Shown: positions 7,089 to 13,809 of the stretch, one piece after another | Position numbering within the stretch: position 1 is the stretch's first letter | Layout: each line of letters starts with the position of its first letter | Translations under genes and position numbers: made by a program | The notes under the pieces: generated by a model | The model's database searches: none | Told to the model about the DNA's origin: nothing | Seen by the model: the letters and a program-made list of their open reading frames with translations, nothing else | NCBI GenBank assembly: GCA_045116675.1 | Contig: JBGUMF010000059.1 | Span: 1-15,486, forward strand | DNA: 15,486 nt | Source: F23-D06 sp045116675 | Lineage (GTDB): Bacteria; Bacteroidota; Bacteroidia; Bacteroidales; WCHB1-69 | Reading direction: 5' to 3'

Positions 7089-8329
7089 GACATATAGGGA
7101 TTTGAGGTGGCTTGTTTCAACTTTCTGGCCGGCAGGAACGAGGTTAGCAGGCTCACTATCAAGATTGTAAGCAGCACAAGGAGAAGATCTGTCACACGGA
7201 TATGCACCGGATAGTAGGGGATGATGTAGCCGGTGCTGCCGTCACCGATTTTCACCACATGGAAAATCTGCTGTATCAGGCAGATCACCACGCCAAGCAG
7301 GACACCGAGCAGACCGCCCACGAACGAGACGGCCACGCCTTCATACAGAAACACACGTCGGATCAACGATTCGCCGGCACCCAGATGACGCAGCACCGCC
7401 ATATCTTCCTTCTTCTCCAGCATCAGCATACCTAACGACCCGATGATGTTGAAGGCGGCCACCAACAGGATGAAAGCGAGAATGATGTATATGATGAGTT
7501 TCTCGGACTGCATCGTCTTGAAGAGAGAGGCCTCCTGTTGGTATTTGTTCTGCACCTTGAACTGACCACCCACGATTTTCTCCACCTCCTTCTGACATTT
7601 CGCATAATGGGCTGATGGGCGGAGCTTGACCTCCACGGAGGTAACCTCACCCTCATAGTGCATCAGGTCGCGGGCGAATGCTATCGGGCAGAAGATGACA
7701 TCATCGTCATAGTTCGTGTTCGACATGAACACCCCCATAGGGAAAAGGTAGCGCGTATTGAAGGCATCCATCGCCTGCGCCAGGTTCTTTTTCGTCCGTT
7801 TGGGATAATAGGTCTTCATCAACTCATAGTTGAGCAGGTTGATCTGGAGTTTGCCGGCTGCAACGGCACCCACCACCACGCAGGGCTGCTCGCCCTGCCA
7901 CATGGCGAATTTACCATCAATGAGAATCTCGTCCAGCCGGTTTCTCGACACGTAATCATCCCCGACACCCTTAATGGTCAGCAGTTCCTGCCGGTCATTA
8001 TAGGTGATGAGGGCCATGTCGCTGACCACCTCCTCCACAGCCTCCACTTCCGGCATCTGGCGCAAAGCATCCATCGGGAACGAATCCACCGGGAAGGACT
8101 TGCCCTCCACCAACGTAATCTTGAAATCCGGATTAAAGGAGTTGAACCAGCCGCCAATCATCTCCTCCATGCCGTTAAACACCGACAGCACCACGACGAG
8201 TGCCGCGCTGCTGACCATGATGCCGAGCATGGAAACAAGAGATATGACGTTGATGATATTGTGTTTCTTCTTCGAGAAAACATATCGCAACGCTATGAAG
8301 CCGGCCGTTTTCTGCTGTGATAATTCCAA
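7085..8329 (-). CDS. ABC transporter permease of the LolC/LolE (FtsX/MacB) type
   Basis: A 414-residue inner membrane protein with the LolC/E layout: a cytoplasmic N-terminus (FIALRYVFSKKKHNIINVIS), TM1 (about 25-50), a large periplasmic MacB-like domain (about 51-275), TM2 (about 278-304), a cytoplasmic loop with the EKKEDMAVLRHLGAGE motif that contacts the ATPase, TM3 (about 331-355) and TM4 (about 380-400). Lol systems extract lipoproteins from the inner membrane; related permeases act as lipid or macrolide exporters, so the exact cargo is not certain. No ATPase gene is adjacent, so a LolD-like partner must be encoded elsewhere. It follows rbfA by 2 bases and its stop overlaps the porZ start (ATGA). 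Confidence 0.88.
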   Translation of the reverse strand: MELSQQKTAGFIALRYVFSKKKHNIINVISLVSMLGIMVSSAALVVVLSVFNGMEEMIGGWFNSFNPDFKITLVEGKSFPVDSFPMDALRQMPEVEAVEEVVSDMALITYNDRQELLTIKGVGDDYVSRNRLDEILIDGKFAMWQGEQPCVVVGAVAAGKLQINLLNYELMKTYYPKRTKKNLAQAMDAFNTRYLFPMGVFMSNTNYDDDVIFCPIAFARDLMHYEGEVTSVEVKLRPSAHYAKCQKEVEKIVGGQFKVQNKYQQEASLFKTMQSEKLIIYIILAFILLVAAFNIIGSLGMLMLEKKEDMAVLRHLGAGESLIRRVFLYEGVAVSFVGGLLGVLLGVVICLIQQIFHVVKIGDGSTGYIIPYYPVHIRVTDLLLVLLTILIVSLLTSFLPARKLKQATSNPYMS

Positions 8330-8331
8330 TT

Positions 8332-8667
8332 CTATTTTTTCAAAAGACTGTCAATGTGCTCCATATAGTCTAATGTGTCATCGATAAAGAACTCCAAATG
8401 AGGGACCACGCGCAGCTGGTTCTTAATCTGCTGGCCGAGGCGGAAACGGATATCCTTGGTGTTCTCCCGAATAGCTTTGATCACCACATCCTTGTCCGGA
8501 GCCATATAGATGCTCAGGTAGGCTCTCGCGATGGAGAGGTCGGAGGTGATGGTAGTCTTCGTCACCGTTATCATGCAGTTGTACAGGCTCTTGCTGTCTT
8601 GCAGAAACAGGTTGGCCAGTTCTTTCTGGAGCAGGGATGCTATTTTCTGTTGTCTTGTCGAGTTCAT
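8332..8667 (-). CDS. rbfA: 30S ribosome-binding factor RbfA
   Basis: RbfA binds the pre-30S subunit and assists 16S rRNA 5'-end maturation, notably in the cold. The 111 residues are the normal length, with the KH-like fold and family pattern: TRQQKIASLLQKELANLF at the N-terminus, MITVTKTTITSDLSIARAYLSIY (about 32-54), then IRFRLGQQIKNQLRVVPHLEFFIDDTLD near the end (the conserved RxxPxLxFxxD segment). It starts 21 bases after the DUF853 gene and ends 2 bases before the permease, so it is within an operon whose other members are envelope proteins. Confidence 0.95.
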   Translation of the reverse strand: MNSTRQQKIASLLQKELANLFLQDSKSLYNCMITVTKTTITSDLSIARAYLSIYMAPDKDVVIKAIRENTKDIRFRLGQQIKNQLRVVPHLEFFIDDTLDYMEHIDSLLKK

Positions 8668-8688
8668 TCTTGTTTGTTTAAAGGCTCA

Positions 8689-10275
8689 CTATTTGATCAG
8701 GTTGCCGAGAATGTCGCGGGTGATCTCCCGCGTGATAGTCCGGGTGGCCGCCGAGGTCGTGTTCTTCACCACCTTCTCGGCCGTGCTTTTCGTCGATTTG
8801 GTTTTCTTGCCCGTCACCTTGTCGCTGACCGCCGTGCCCACAATGGTACCCAAAGTGGCTGTCAGGGCCGTGATGACCGCTTTCAACACTTTCGAGAAGA
8901 TGCCTTTCTTCTTGGATGTTCCGGCAGCCTCCTTTTCCGTCTTGGCCACCTTGCCACCCGTCTCTTGCGTCTGGGGCAGATTCGATTGCGCTTCATCTTC
9001 CCTCATCAGCATCTCGTATGCGCTCTCGCTGTCCACCATCGTATCGTATTTCCCATAAATCCGGCTTTGACGGATGTTCATCTGCCGCTGATCTTCCGTA
9101 ATGGCCCCGATTTGGGACAATGGGAAGAGAATCTTGGCCCGTTGCACAATGCCGGGAGCGCCCTTCTCATCCAGGAAACTGACCAATGCCTCGCCAGTCT
9201 CCAAGGTGGAAATAGCCTCCTCCGTCTTGAACTCCGGGTTGGTGCGGAACGTGTCGGCGGCCACGCGCACCGCCTTCTGATCCTTGGGCGTGTAGGCACG
9301 GAGCGCGTGTTGCACGCGGTTGCCCAGCTGGCCAAGGATGTTCTCCGGCAGGTCGTTGGGATATTGGCTGATGAAATAAACACCGACGCCCTTGCTTCGG
9401 ATCAGGCGTATAACTTGTTCGATCTTGTCGGTAAGGGCTTTAGAGGTGTCCTCAAACAGCGTGTGCGCCTCGTCGAAGAAGAAGACCAACTTGGGAATAT
9501 CCGGGTCGCCCACCTCAGGCAAAGTTGAATAGAGCTCGGAAAGGAGCCACAGCAGGAAGGTGCTGTAGAGTTTCGGCTGCAGCATGAGCTTGTCGGCAGC
9601 CAGCACGCTCATCACCCCGCGCCCATTTTCGGTCTGCAGCAGGTCGTGGATGTCGAAGGAGGGTTCGCCGAAGAACTTGTCGGCGCCCTGGTTCTCCAGT
9701 TGCAGCAACGCCCGCTGGATGGCGCCGACCGTGGCCGTGGAGATGTTGCCGTAGCGGGTGGTGTACTCCTTGGCATGTTTGGAAACGTAGTCCAACATGG
9801 AGCGCAGGTCTTTCAGGTCGAGGATCAGCAGGCCGCGATCGTCGGCGATGCGGAAGACGATGTTGAGCACGCCGTCCTGCGTCTCGTTGAGGCCGAGGAT
9901 GCGCGACAGCAGCTGGGGTCCCATCTGGGAGACCGTGGCGCGGATCGGATGGCCCTGCACGCCGTACACATCATAGAAGCGGACGGGACAAGCCTGGAAC
10001 TGGGGCGACTCGATGCCGAATTCCGGCATACGTTTCTCGATGAAGCTGCTGAGGGCACCCGCCTGGCTGATGCCGGACAAGTCTCCTTTCATATCGGCCA
10101 TAAAGCAGGGCACGCCTGCCTGGCTGAACGACTCGGCCATCACCTGCAAGGTGACCGTCTTGCCCGTTCCGGTGGCACCTGCAATAAGGCCGTGCCGATT
10201 GGCCATTTTACCTTGTATGGAGAGTGCGCCTTCCGCGCAATGGGCGATATAGAGCCCGCGTTCGTTGTCGTACAT
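8689..10275 (-). CDS. HerA-like ATPase of the DUF853/YjgR family
   Basis: A cytoplasmic P-loop ATPase of the HerA/FtsK-like superfamily; E. coli YjgR is the best-known relative and its role is not established. From the chosen start it has 528 residues: MANRHGLIAGATGTGKTVTL carries Walker A (about 33-40), MADMKGDLSG follows, and KLVFFFDEAH is Walker B (about 262-271), with an arginine-rich ISQYPNDLPENILGQLGNR segment after it. The C-terminal tail is rich in Lys, Thr and Ala, contains a glycine-zipper-like stretch (TATLGTIVGTAVSDKV) and ends REITRDILGNLIK. The open frame extends to 10302 (MYAGKKREN), but ATG 10273-10275 gives the usual distance of about 24 residues before MANRHGL. It heads the operon with rbfA. 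Confidence 0.9.
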   Translation of the reverse strand: MYDNERGLYIAHCAEGALSIQGKMANRHGLIAGATGTGKTVTLQVMAESFSQAGVPCFMADMKGDLSGISQAGALSSFIEKRMPEFGIESPQFQACPVRFYDVYGVQGHPIRATVSQMGPQLLSRILGLNETQDGVLNIVFRIADDRGLLILDLKDLRSMLDYVSKHAKEYTTRYGNISTATVGAIQRALLQLENQGADKFFGEPSFDIHDLLQTENGRGVMSVLAADKLMLQPKLYSTFLLWLLSELYSTLPEVGDPDIPKLVFFFDEAHTLFEDTSKALTDKIEQVIRLIRSKGVGVYFISQYPNDLPENILGQLGNRVQHALRAYTPKDQKAVRVAADTFRTNPEFKTEEAISTLETGEALVSFLDEKGAPGIVQRAKILFPLSQIGAITEDQRQMNIRQSRIYGKYDTMVDSESAYEMLMREDEAQSNLPQTQETGGKVAKTEKEAAGTSKKKGIFSKVLKAVITALTATLGTIVGTAVSDKVTGKKTKSTKSTAEKVVKNTTSAATRTITREITRDILGNLIK

Positions 10276-10308
10276 ATTTTCTCGTTTTTTCCCGGCATAC
10301 AAATCATC

Positions 10309-10339
10309 GATTCCCCGCCTGTCCGGACGACGGGGAACC
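10309..10339 (-). repeat. Leader hairpin upstream of the DUF853 gene
   Basis: The minus strand has GGTTCCCCG (10339-10331), a 13-base loop holding the palindrome GTCCGGAC, and CGGGGAATC (10317-10309); the arms pair over 9 bases with one G-U. It lies between the promoter -7 element and the start codon, so it would be in the 5' untranslated RNA. No T-run follows on the minus strand, so it is not an ordinary terminator in that direction. A T-rich stretch follows on the plus strand, but no plus-strand gene precedes it. Confidence 0.5.
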
Positions 10340-10355
10340 GTCTTTTATTTCCGTG

Positions 10356-10363
10356 CAAAGATA
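10356..10363 (-). promoter_or_regulatory. -7 promoter element (TATCTTTG) for the DUF853-rbfA-permease-porZ-recO run
   Basis: The minus strand reads TATCTTTG, a full match to TAnnTTTG, about 80 bases upstream of the DUF853 ATG and 62 bases after the ddh stop. No clear -33 was found at normal spacing. It is the only good promoter seen at the head of this tightly packed gene run. Confidence 0.6.
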
Positions 10364-10425
10364 GTCATTTTTCAAACATCCCAGACATCCCGGCACAAAA
10401 TCTCCACTCTATAAATTCTCCGTCC

Positions 10426-11286
10426 TTACACCAATGTCCGAATCAACATTTCCTCGTCGCCGGGCAGAAGATAGATGGGCGGGATTTCAATCATGGTGAA
10501 GGCTCCGAAACGCTGTTCTGCCTTCATGCGCATGGCCGCACGCGCACACGACACGAGCACCTGTCCCGTGAGGGCCGGATTGTTGATTTCCATGTTGAAC
10601 TCGAAACGCTGGTTGTGGGTGTCGCCGCTCACGCCGGAGCGCACCAGGTTCACGCCGTGGGCCACATTGTTCAGCACATCGATGGAGGGCACCGGCACCA
10701 CGTGGGTCTCATCGTGGGCGAAATAGTCGTCCTGCAGCAGCAGTTTTTCCACCGTGGCGAAGTCAGCGCCTGCCTCCAGCTCCACATACACCATGCGGCG
10801 GTGGATACCCGTGCCGAGCGGGATAGTCATGGAGAGGGCGTTTTTCACGCCGGGGATGGCCTTGGCGGCCACTGTATGGCCCATGCTGCGCCCCGGGCCG
10901 AAGTTGGTGTAGGTGATGCCTTTGGGGGCGAGTGCCAGCAGGAGCGCGCGCACCACAGAGTCGGAGCCGGGATCCCAGCCAGCGGCGATAACGCTCACCG
11001 CACGATGTTCTTTTGCGACGGGCATCAGGCGCGTGCGCAAGTCGAAGATCTGCCCGTGGATGTCGAAGCTGTCCACGGTGGAGATTCCACGGGCCAGCAG
11101 CTTCTCCGCAAAATCCGGCACCTCGCGGGTGGGCGTGCAGAGCGCCACCACATCCGCGTCTATGGCATCAAGGTTGTCGTTATGATGGTAAATGCCAGCC
11201 AACTGCATGTCGTCGGCGGCCAGCACGGCCTGTTCCACGGCCTTGCCTATGTTTCCATATCCTAAAATGGCGATTCGTGTTTGCAT
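10426..11286 (-). CDS. ddh: meso-Diaminopimelate dehydrogenase
   Basis: This NADPH-dependent enzyme makes meso-DAP directly from tetrahydrodipicolinate, for lysine and peptidoglycan. The 286 residues show an N-terminal Rossmann fold with ILGYGNIGKA (about 7-16), CTPTREVPDFAEKLLARG, and VDSFDIHGQI, then the family-specific AAGWDPGSDSVVRAL (about 120-134), FGPGRSMGHTVAAKAIPGVK, HRRMVYVELEAGAD, DDYFAHDETHV and, near the C-terminus, a NPALTGQVLVSCARAAMRM segment. The start MQTRIAILGYG fits the family. It begins 30 bases after the acyltransferase stop, so co-transcription is possible; a 150-base gap (10276-10425), holding a promoter and hairpin, separates it from the DUF853 gene. Whether the organism also uses another DAP route cannot be told here. 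Confidence 0.94.
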   Translation of the reverse strand: MQTRIAILGYGNIGKAVEQAVLAADDMQLAGIYHHNDNLDAIDADVVALCTPTREVPDFAEKLLARGISTVDSFDIHGQIFDLRTRLMPVAKEHRAVSVIAAGWDPGSDSVVRALLLALAPKGITYTNFGPGRSMGHTVAAKAIPGVKNALSMTIPLGTGIHRRMVYVELEAGADFATVEKLLLQDDYFAHDETHVVPVPSIDVLNNVAHGVNLVRSGVSGDTHNQRFEFNMEINNPALTGQVLVSCARAAMRMKAEQRFGAFTMIEIPPIYLLPGDEEMLIRTLV

Positions 11287-11316
11287 TTTATTGTATTTTA
11301 ATAAGTTATAAAAAAA

Positions 11317-12414
11317 CTATCCAAATAAAGACACTCGTGTTCTAAGTTTCATAAACGGTTTTTCCACCATCATATACAGCAAATAGGATAAAACGAGGAC
11401 TATCATCCAATAGACCACGTAACCCCAAGCGCCCCATTGATGGAACAACTCATTGAAGTTTGCCAATATAAGCTGCATCACCACCAGATTCACCATATAC
11501 ATTGCAAACGAGAGCACGCTTATATGCGAGACAAAACCGCCCCATGCCGTGCGGGCCTTGGATTTGCACGACATGAACGGAAGCAGCATCGCAAATGACA
11601 CCGTTTGAAACGTACAGCTGAACACATTCTTGAAAATGGTGCCCGGTTTTTGCGTTATCAAGACAAGCATCACCAACAAGGCCAAACCCACCAGCAAGCT
11701 TTTCAAAGCGTGACGCCGCCACACATCAGGCGCGTACATCTGCACCCATGCGGCCAACACACCGATATAGACGGCATCACAACGCGAGGCCACCGTCCTC
11801 CGAATCCAGACATCCCACCCAAACAAATCCGTAGCGTGGCCAGAAACCAAGATTCGGAACAGGATAGATACGGAAATGAATCCAGCACAGATGACAGGAA
11901 CCAGACGGCGCGAGCCGAAGTGTCCGGAGAAAAGCGTCATGAGCAGCGGGAAAAACATATAAAACCACCATTGTATCGGCAAACACCAAGACTCCCAATA
12001 GAAATCGTAGAATGGAGTGAACAGGTTTTGCGTAAAAGTGGCAAATTGCCAGACGGGCGAGGATTCGGTGTTTCCTGGCACCAACTGATTATGCACCAAT
12101 ATCAGATACACAATCAGAATCAAGTAATAATAGGGCAGAATGCGCAAGGCCGAGCGCACATAAAACCGCAACGTCTTCCGAATATCCACACCCGTGTTTT
12201 TTTCCGCATAAGAAAGAAACGATCCGCCGATAAGGAAGCCCGTCAACACAAAAAAGATATCCACCACATCCGGAAGAGGTATTTTTGTCAGAAACGAGAG
12301 ACGGGTATCCAACAAAAGAGAAGCGCCATGTCCATGCACCACAAGGAATATGGCCACAGCTCGGAGGAAATCAAGCCCGAAAATCCGTTTATGATCCGTT
12401 TCAATACCCAGCAT
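11317..12414 (-). CDS. Acyltransferase family 3 (OafA/YrhL-type) integral membrane protein
   Basis: A 365-residue inner membrane protein with about ten hydrophobic helices. The N-terminus has the family pattern FLRAVAIFLVVHGHG (conserved Arg18, His27/29) and the C-terminus ends with the SYxxYMMVEKP motif, typical of acyltransferase-3. Such enzymes O-acetylate (or otherwise acylate) surface glycans such as O-antigen, capsule or exopolysaccharide; the substrate here is unknown. There is no SGNH domain. The coding sequence is visibly less GC-rich than the flanking patB and ddh, so acquisition by transfer is possible but not shown. It diverges from patB with overlapping promoters, and ddh follows 30 bases downstream. 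Confidence 0.9.
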   Translation of the reverse strand: MLGIETDHKRIFGLDFLRAVAIFLVVHGHGASLLLDTRLSFLTKIPLPDVVDIFFVLTGFLIGGSFLSYAEKNTGVDIRKTLRFYVRSALRILPYYYLILIVYLILVHNQLVPGNTESSPVWQFATFTQNLFTPFYDFYWESWCLPIQWWFYMFFPLLMTLFSGHFGSRRLVPVICAGFISVSILFRILVSGHATDLFGWDVWIRRTVASRCDAVYIGVLAAWVQMYAPDVWRRHALKSLLVGLALLVMLVLITQKPGTIFKNVFSCTFQTVSFAMLLPFMSCKSKARTAWGGFVSHISVLSFAMYMVNLVVMQLILANFNELFHQWGAWGYVVYWMIVLVLSYLLYMMVEKPFMKLRTRVSLFG

Positions 12415-12427
12415 AATATAAAAGGCG

Positions 12428-12459
12428 CAAAAATAAGAAAAAAAACGCTACCTTTGCAA
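12428..12459 (-). promoter_or_regulatory. Promoter of the acyltransferase gene
   Basis: The minus strand carries a -7 TATTTTTG (12435-12428) and an upstream TTG (12459-12457) with 21 bases between. It lies 13 bases before the acyltransferase ATG. Its -33 region overlaps the -7 element of the divergent patB promoter. Confidence 0.65.
12449..12456 (+). promoter_or_regulatory. -7 promoter element (TACCTTTG) of the patB-like gene
   Basis: The plus strand reads TACCTTTG, matching TAnnTTTG, 20 bases before the patB ATG. No good -33 was found; the upstream DNA is A-rich. It sits inside the -33/spacer region of the divergent acyltransferase promoter. Confidence 0.6.
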
Positions 12460-12476
12460 CCTCAAAAACAATTCTG

Positions 12477-13649
12477 ATGACCACTTACAACTTTGACGAG
12501 ATTGTTCCCCGCCGCGGCACCAGCTGCGTGAAACACGACATGCTGAACGAGGTGTTCGGCACCGACGACGTGCTGCCCATGTGGGTGGCCGACATGGACT
12601 TCCGGACGCCCGACTTCATCGTGAACGCCGTGCGCGAGCGGTGCAGTCACGAGGTCTTCGGCTACACCTTCGCGCCGGAGCACTACAAGATGGCCGTGCT
12701 CAACTGGATGCGCGAGCATTATCATATTGAGACCAAGTGGAAAAACGTCCACTTCATCCCCGGCATCGTGCAAGGCATCGCCTTCGTGCTGCAGGCCTTC
12801 ACCAACCCCGGCGACAAAGTGCTCATCACCACGCCCGTGTATCCGCCCTTCATCAACGTGCCGCACCGCAGCGGCCGCGTGTTCGTGAGCAGTCCGCTGA
12901 AAACCGTCAACGGGCGCTTCGCCATCGACTACAACGATCTGGAAGAGAAGGCCAAAGACTGCAAGGTGATGATCCTCGCCAACCCGCACAACCCCGGCGG
13001 CACGGTCTGGTCGCCGGAAGAGCTGCGCCAGATCGCCGACATCTGCCACCGCCAGCACGTGCTCGTCATCGCCGACGAGATCCATGCCGACCTCACCCTG
13101 CCCGGCTTCACACACACCTCCTTCTCCACCGTCTCGGAAGAGGCACTGCACAACTCCATCACCTTCATCGCGCCGAGCAAGACCTTCAACATGGCGGGGC
13201 TGGCCTCCTCCGTGTGCTACGTGCCGGACGCCGACATCAAGAAGCAGTTCTTCGGCTTTCTGGATGCCAACGAGCTCTCGTTGGGCACGCTTTTCGCCTA
13301 CGTGGCCGCCGACGCCGCCTTCTCAAAGGGCGAGGAATGGCGGCGGCAACTGCTTGAATATCTGGTCGGCAACATTGACTTCACCGAACAATATCTGCAA
13401 CAGAACCTTCCGGAAATCAAGATGATGCGCCCCGAAGCCTCCTTCCTGCTCTGGCTCGACTTCCGAGCTTGGAACCTGCCCCACCAAGAGTTGGTGGACC
13501 TGCTCATTCGCAAAGCCAAGGTTGGACTGAACAGCGGTCTGGACTACGGCCCCGACGGCGAAGGCTTCATGCGCATGAACATCGGCACCCCTCGCGCCAA
13601 CGTACGGGAAGCACTGGAACGGATCCGAAGCCTAAAAGATAGGTGTTAA
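12477..13649 (+). CDS. patB: PatB/MalY-type pyridoxal phosphate C-S lyase/aminotransferase
   Basis: A 390-residue fold-type I PLP enzyme of the MalY/PatB group (cystathionine beta-lyase-like), which cleaves cystathionine or cysteine to pyruvate, ammonia and a thiol and can act as an aminotransferase. Visible: the N-terminal pattern VPRRGTSCVKHDM and PMWVADMDF, NPHNPGG (Asn169, Pro170), IADEIHADL (Asp200, Glu201, for the PLP ring and phosphate), and the PLP lysine K235 in APSKTFNMAGLA. The C-terminal part ends GFMRMNIGTPRANVREALERI. The ATG lies shortly after its -7 element, so the leader is very short. It is GC-richer than the divergent acyltransferase. Met biosynthesis or Cys breakdown cannot be chosen from this sequence. 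Confidence 0.92.
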   Translation: MTTYNFDEIVPRRGTSCVKHDMLNEVFGTDDVLPMWVADMDFRTPDFIVNAVRERCSHEVFGYTFAPEHYKMAVLNWMREHYHIETKWKNVHFIPGIVQGIAFVLQAFTNPGDKVLITTPVYPPFINVPHRSGRVFVSSPLKTVNGRFAIDYNDLEEKAKDCKVMILANPHNPGGTVWSPEELRQIADICHRQHVLVIADEIHADLTLPGFTHTSFSTVSEEALHNSITFIAPSKTFNMAGLASSVCYVPDADIKKQFFGFLDANELSLGTLFAYVAADAAFSKGEEWRRQLLEYLVGNIDFTEQYLQQNLPEIKMMRPEASFLLWLDFRAWNLPHQELVDLLIRKAKVGLNSGLDYGPDGEGFMRMNIGTPRANVREALERIRSLKDRC

Positions 13650-13664
13650 CTGTTGGGCGTGGGA

Positions 13665-13801
13665 GTTAAGAAGTTAAGAGACTATGAACTTTGACATTGA
13701 ACTATGAACCTTATTACTTTCATCCTTTCCCACTTTTAACACCTTCACACTTTAAAACCATTAACTATAACTATTAATTATTAACTGTTAATTATTAATT
13801 G
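13665..13801. repeat. AT-rich intergenic stretch with short tandem and direct repeats
   Basis: The gap between patB and ettA (13650-13809) holds several unrelated short repeats: an 8-base tandem (GTTAAGAA/GTTAAGAG, 13665-13680), a 9-base repeat ACTATGAAC (13681 and 13701, 20 apart), and a 14-base tandem TTAATTATTAACTG/TTAATTATTAATTG (13774-13801). No GC hairpin, tRNA or clear TAnnTTTG promoter was seen, and the ettA promoter remains unplaced. No gene is apparent in it. Confidence 0.75.
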
Positions 13802-13809
13802 TAAAACCT

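Noticed and set aside
8398..9528. A 376-codon plus-strand frame opposite rbfA and the DUF853 gene
   Set aside because: It spans two well-identified genes and their gap, with no motif of its own.
10276..10302. Upstream start MYAGKKREN for the DUF853 ATPase
   Set aside because: The ATG at 10275 gives the usual distance to the MANRHGL motif and the added nine residues resemble no family member; it cannot be fully excluded.
9646..11265. A 539-codon open frame on the plus strand, opposite the DUF853 gene and ddh
   Set aside because: Both genes beneath it have full family motifs, and the frame crosses their promoter gap; its product is a His/Gln/Gly-rich sequence of the kind produced by the antisense of GC-biased codons.
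11605..12477. A 290-codon plus-strand frame opposite the acyltransferase
   Set aside because: A Gln/His/Lys-rich product arising from the antisense of hydrophobic codons; the minus strand encodes a full multi-helix protein.
12462..13151. A 229-codon minus-strand frame opposite patB
   Set aside because: Val/His/Gly-rich antisense of a GC-rich gene; the plus strand has all PLP-enzyme motifs.
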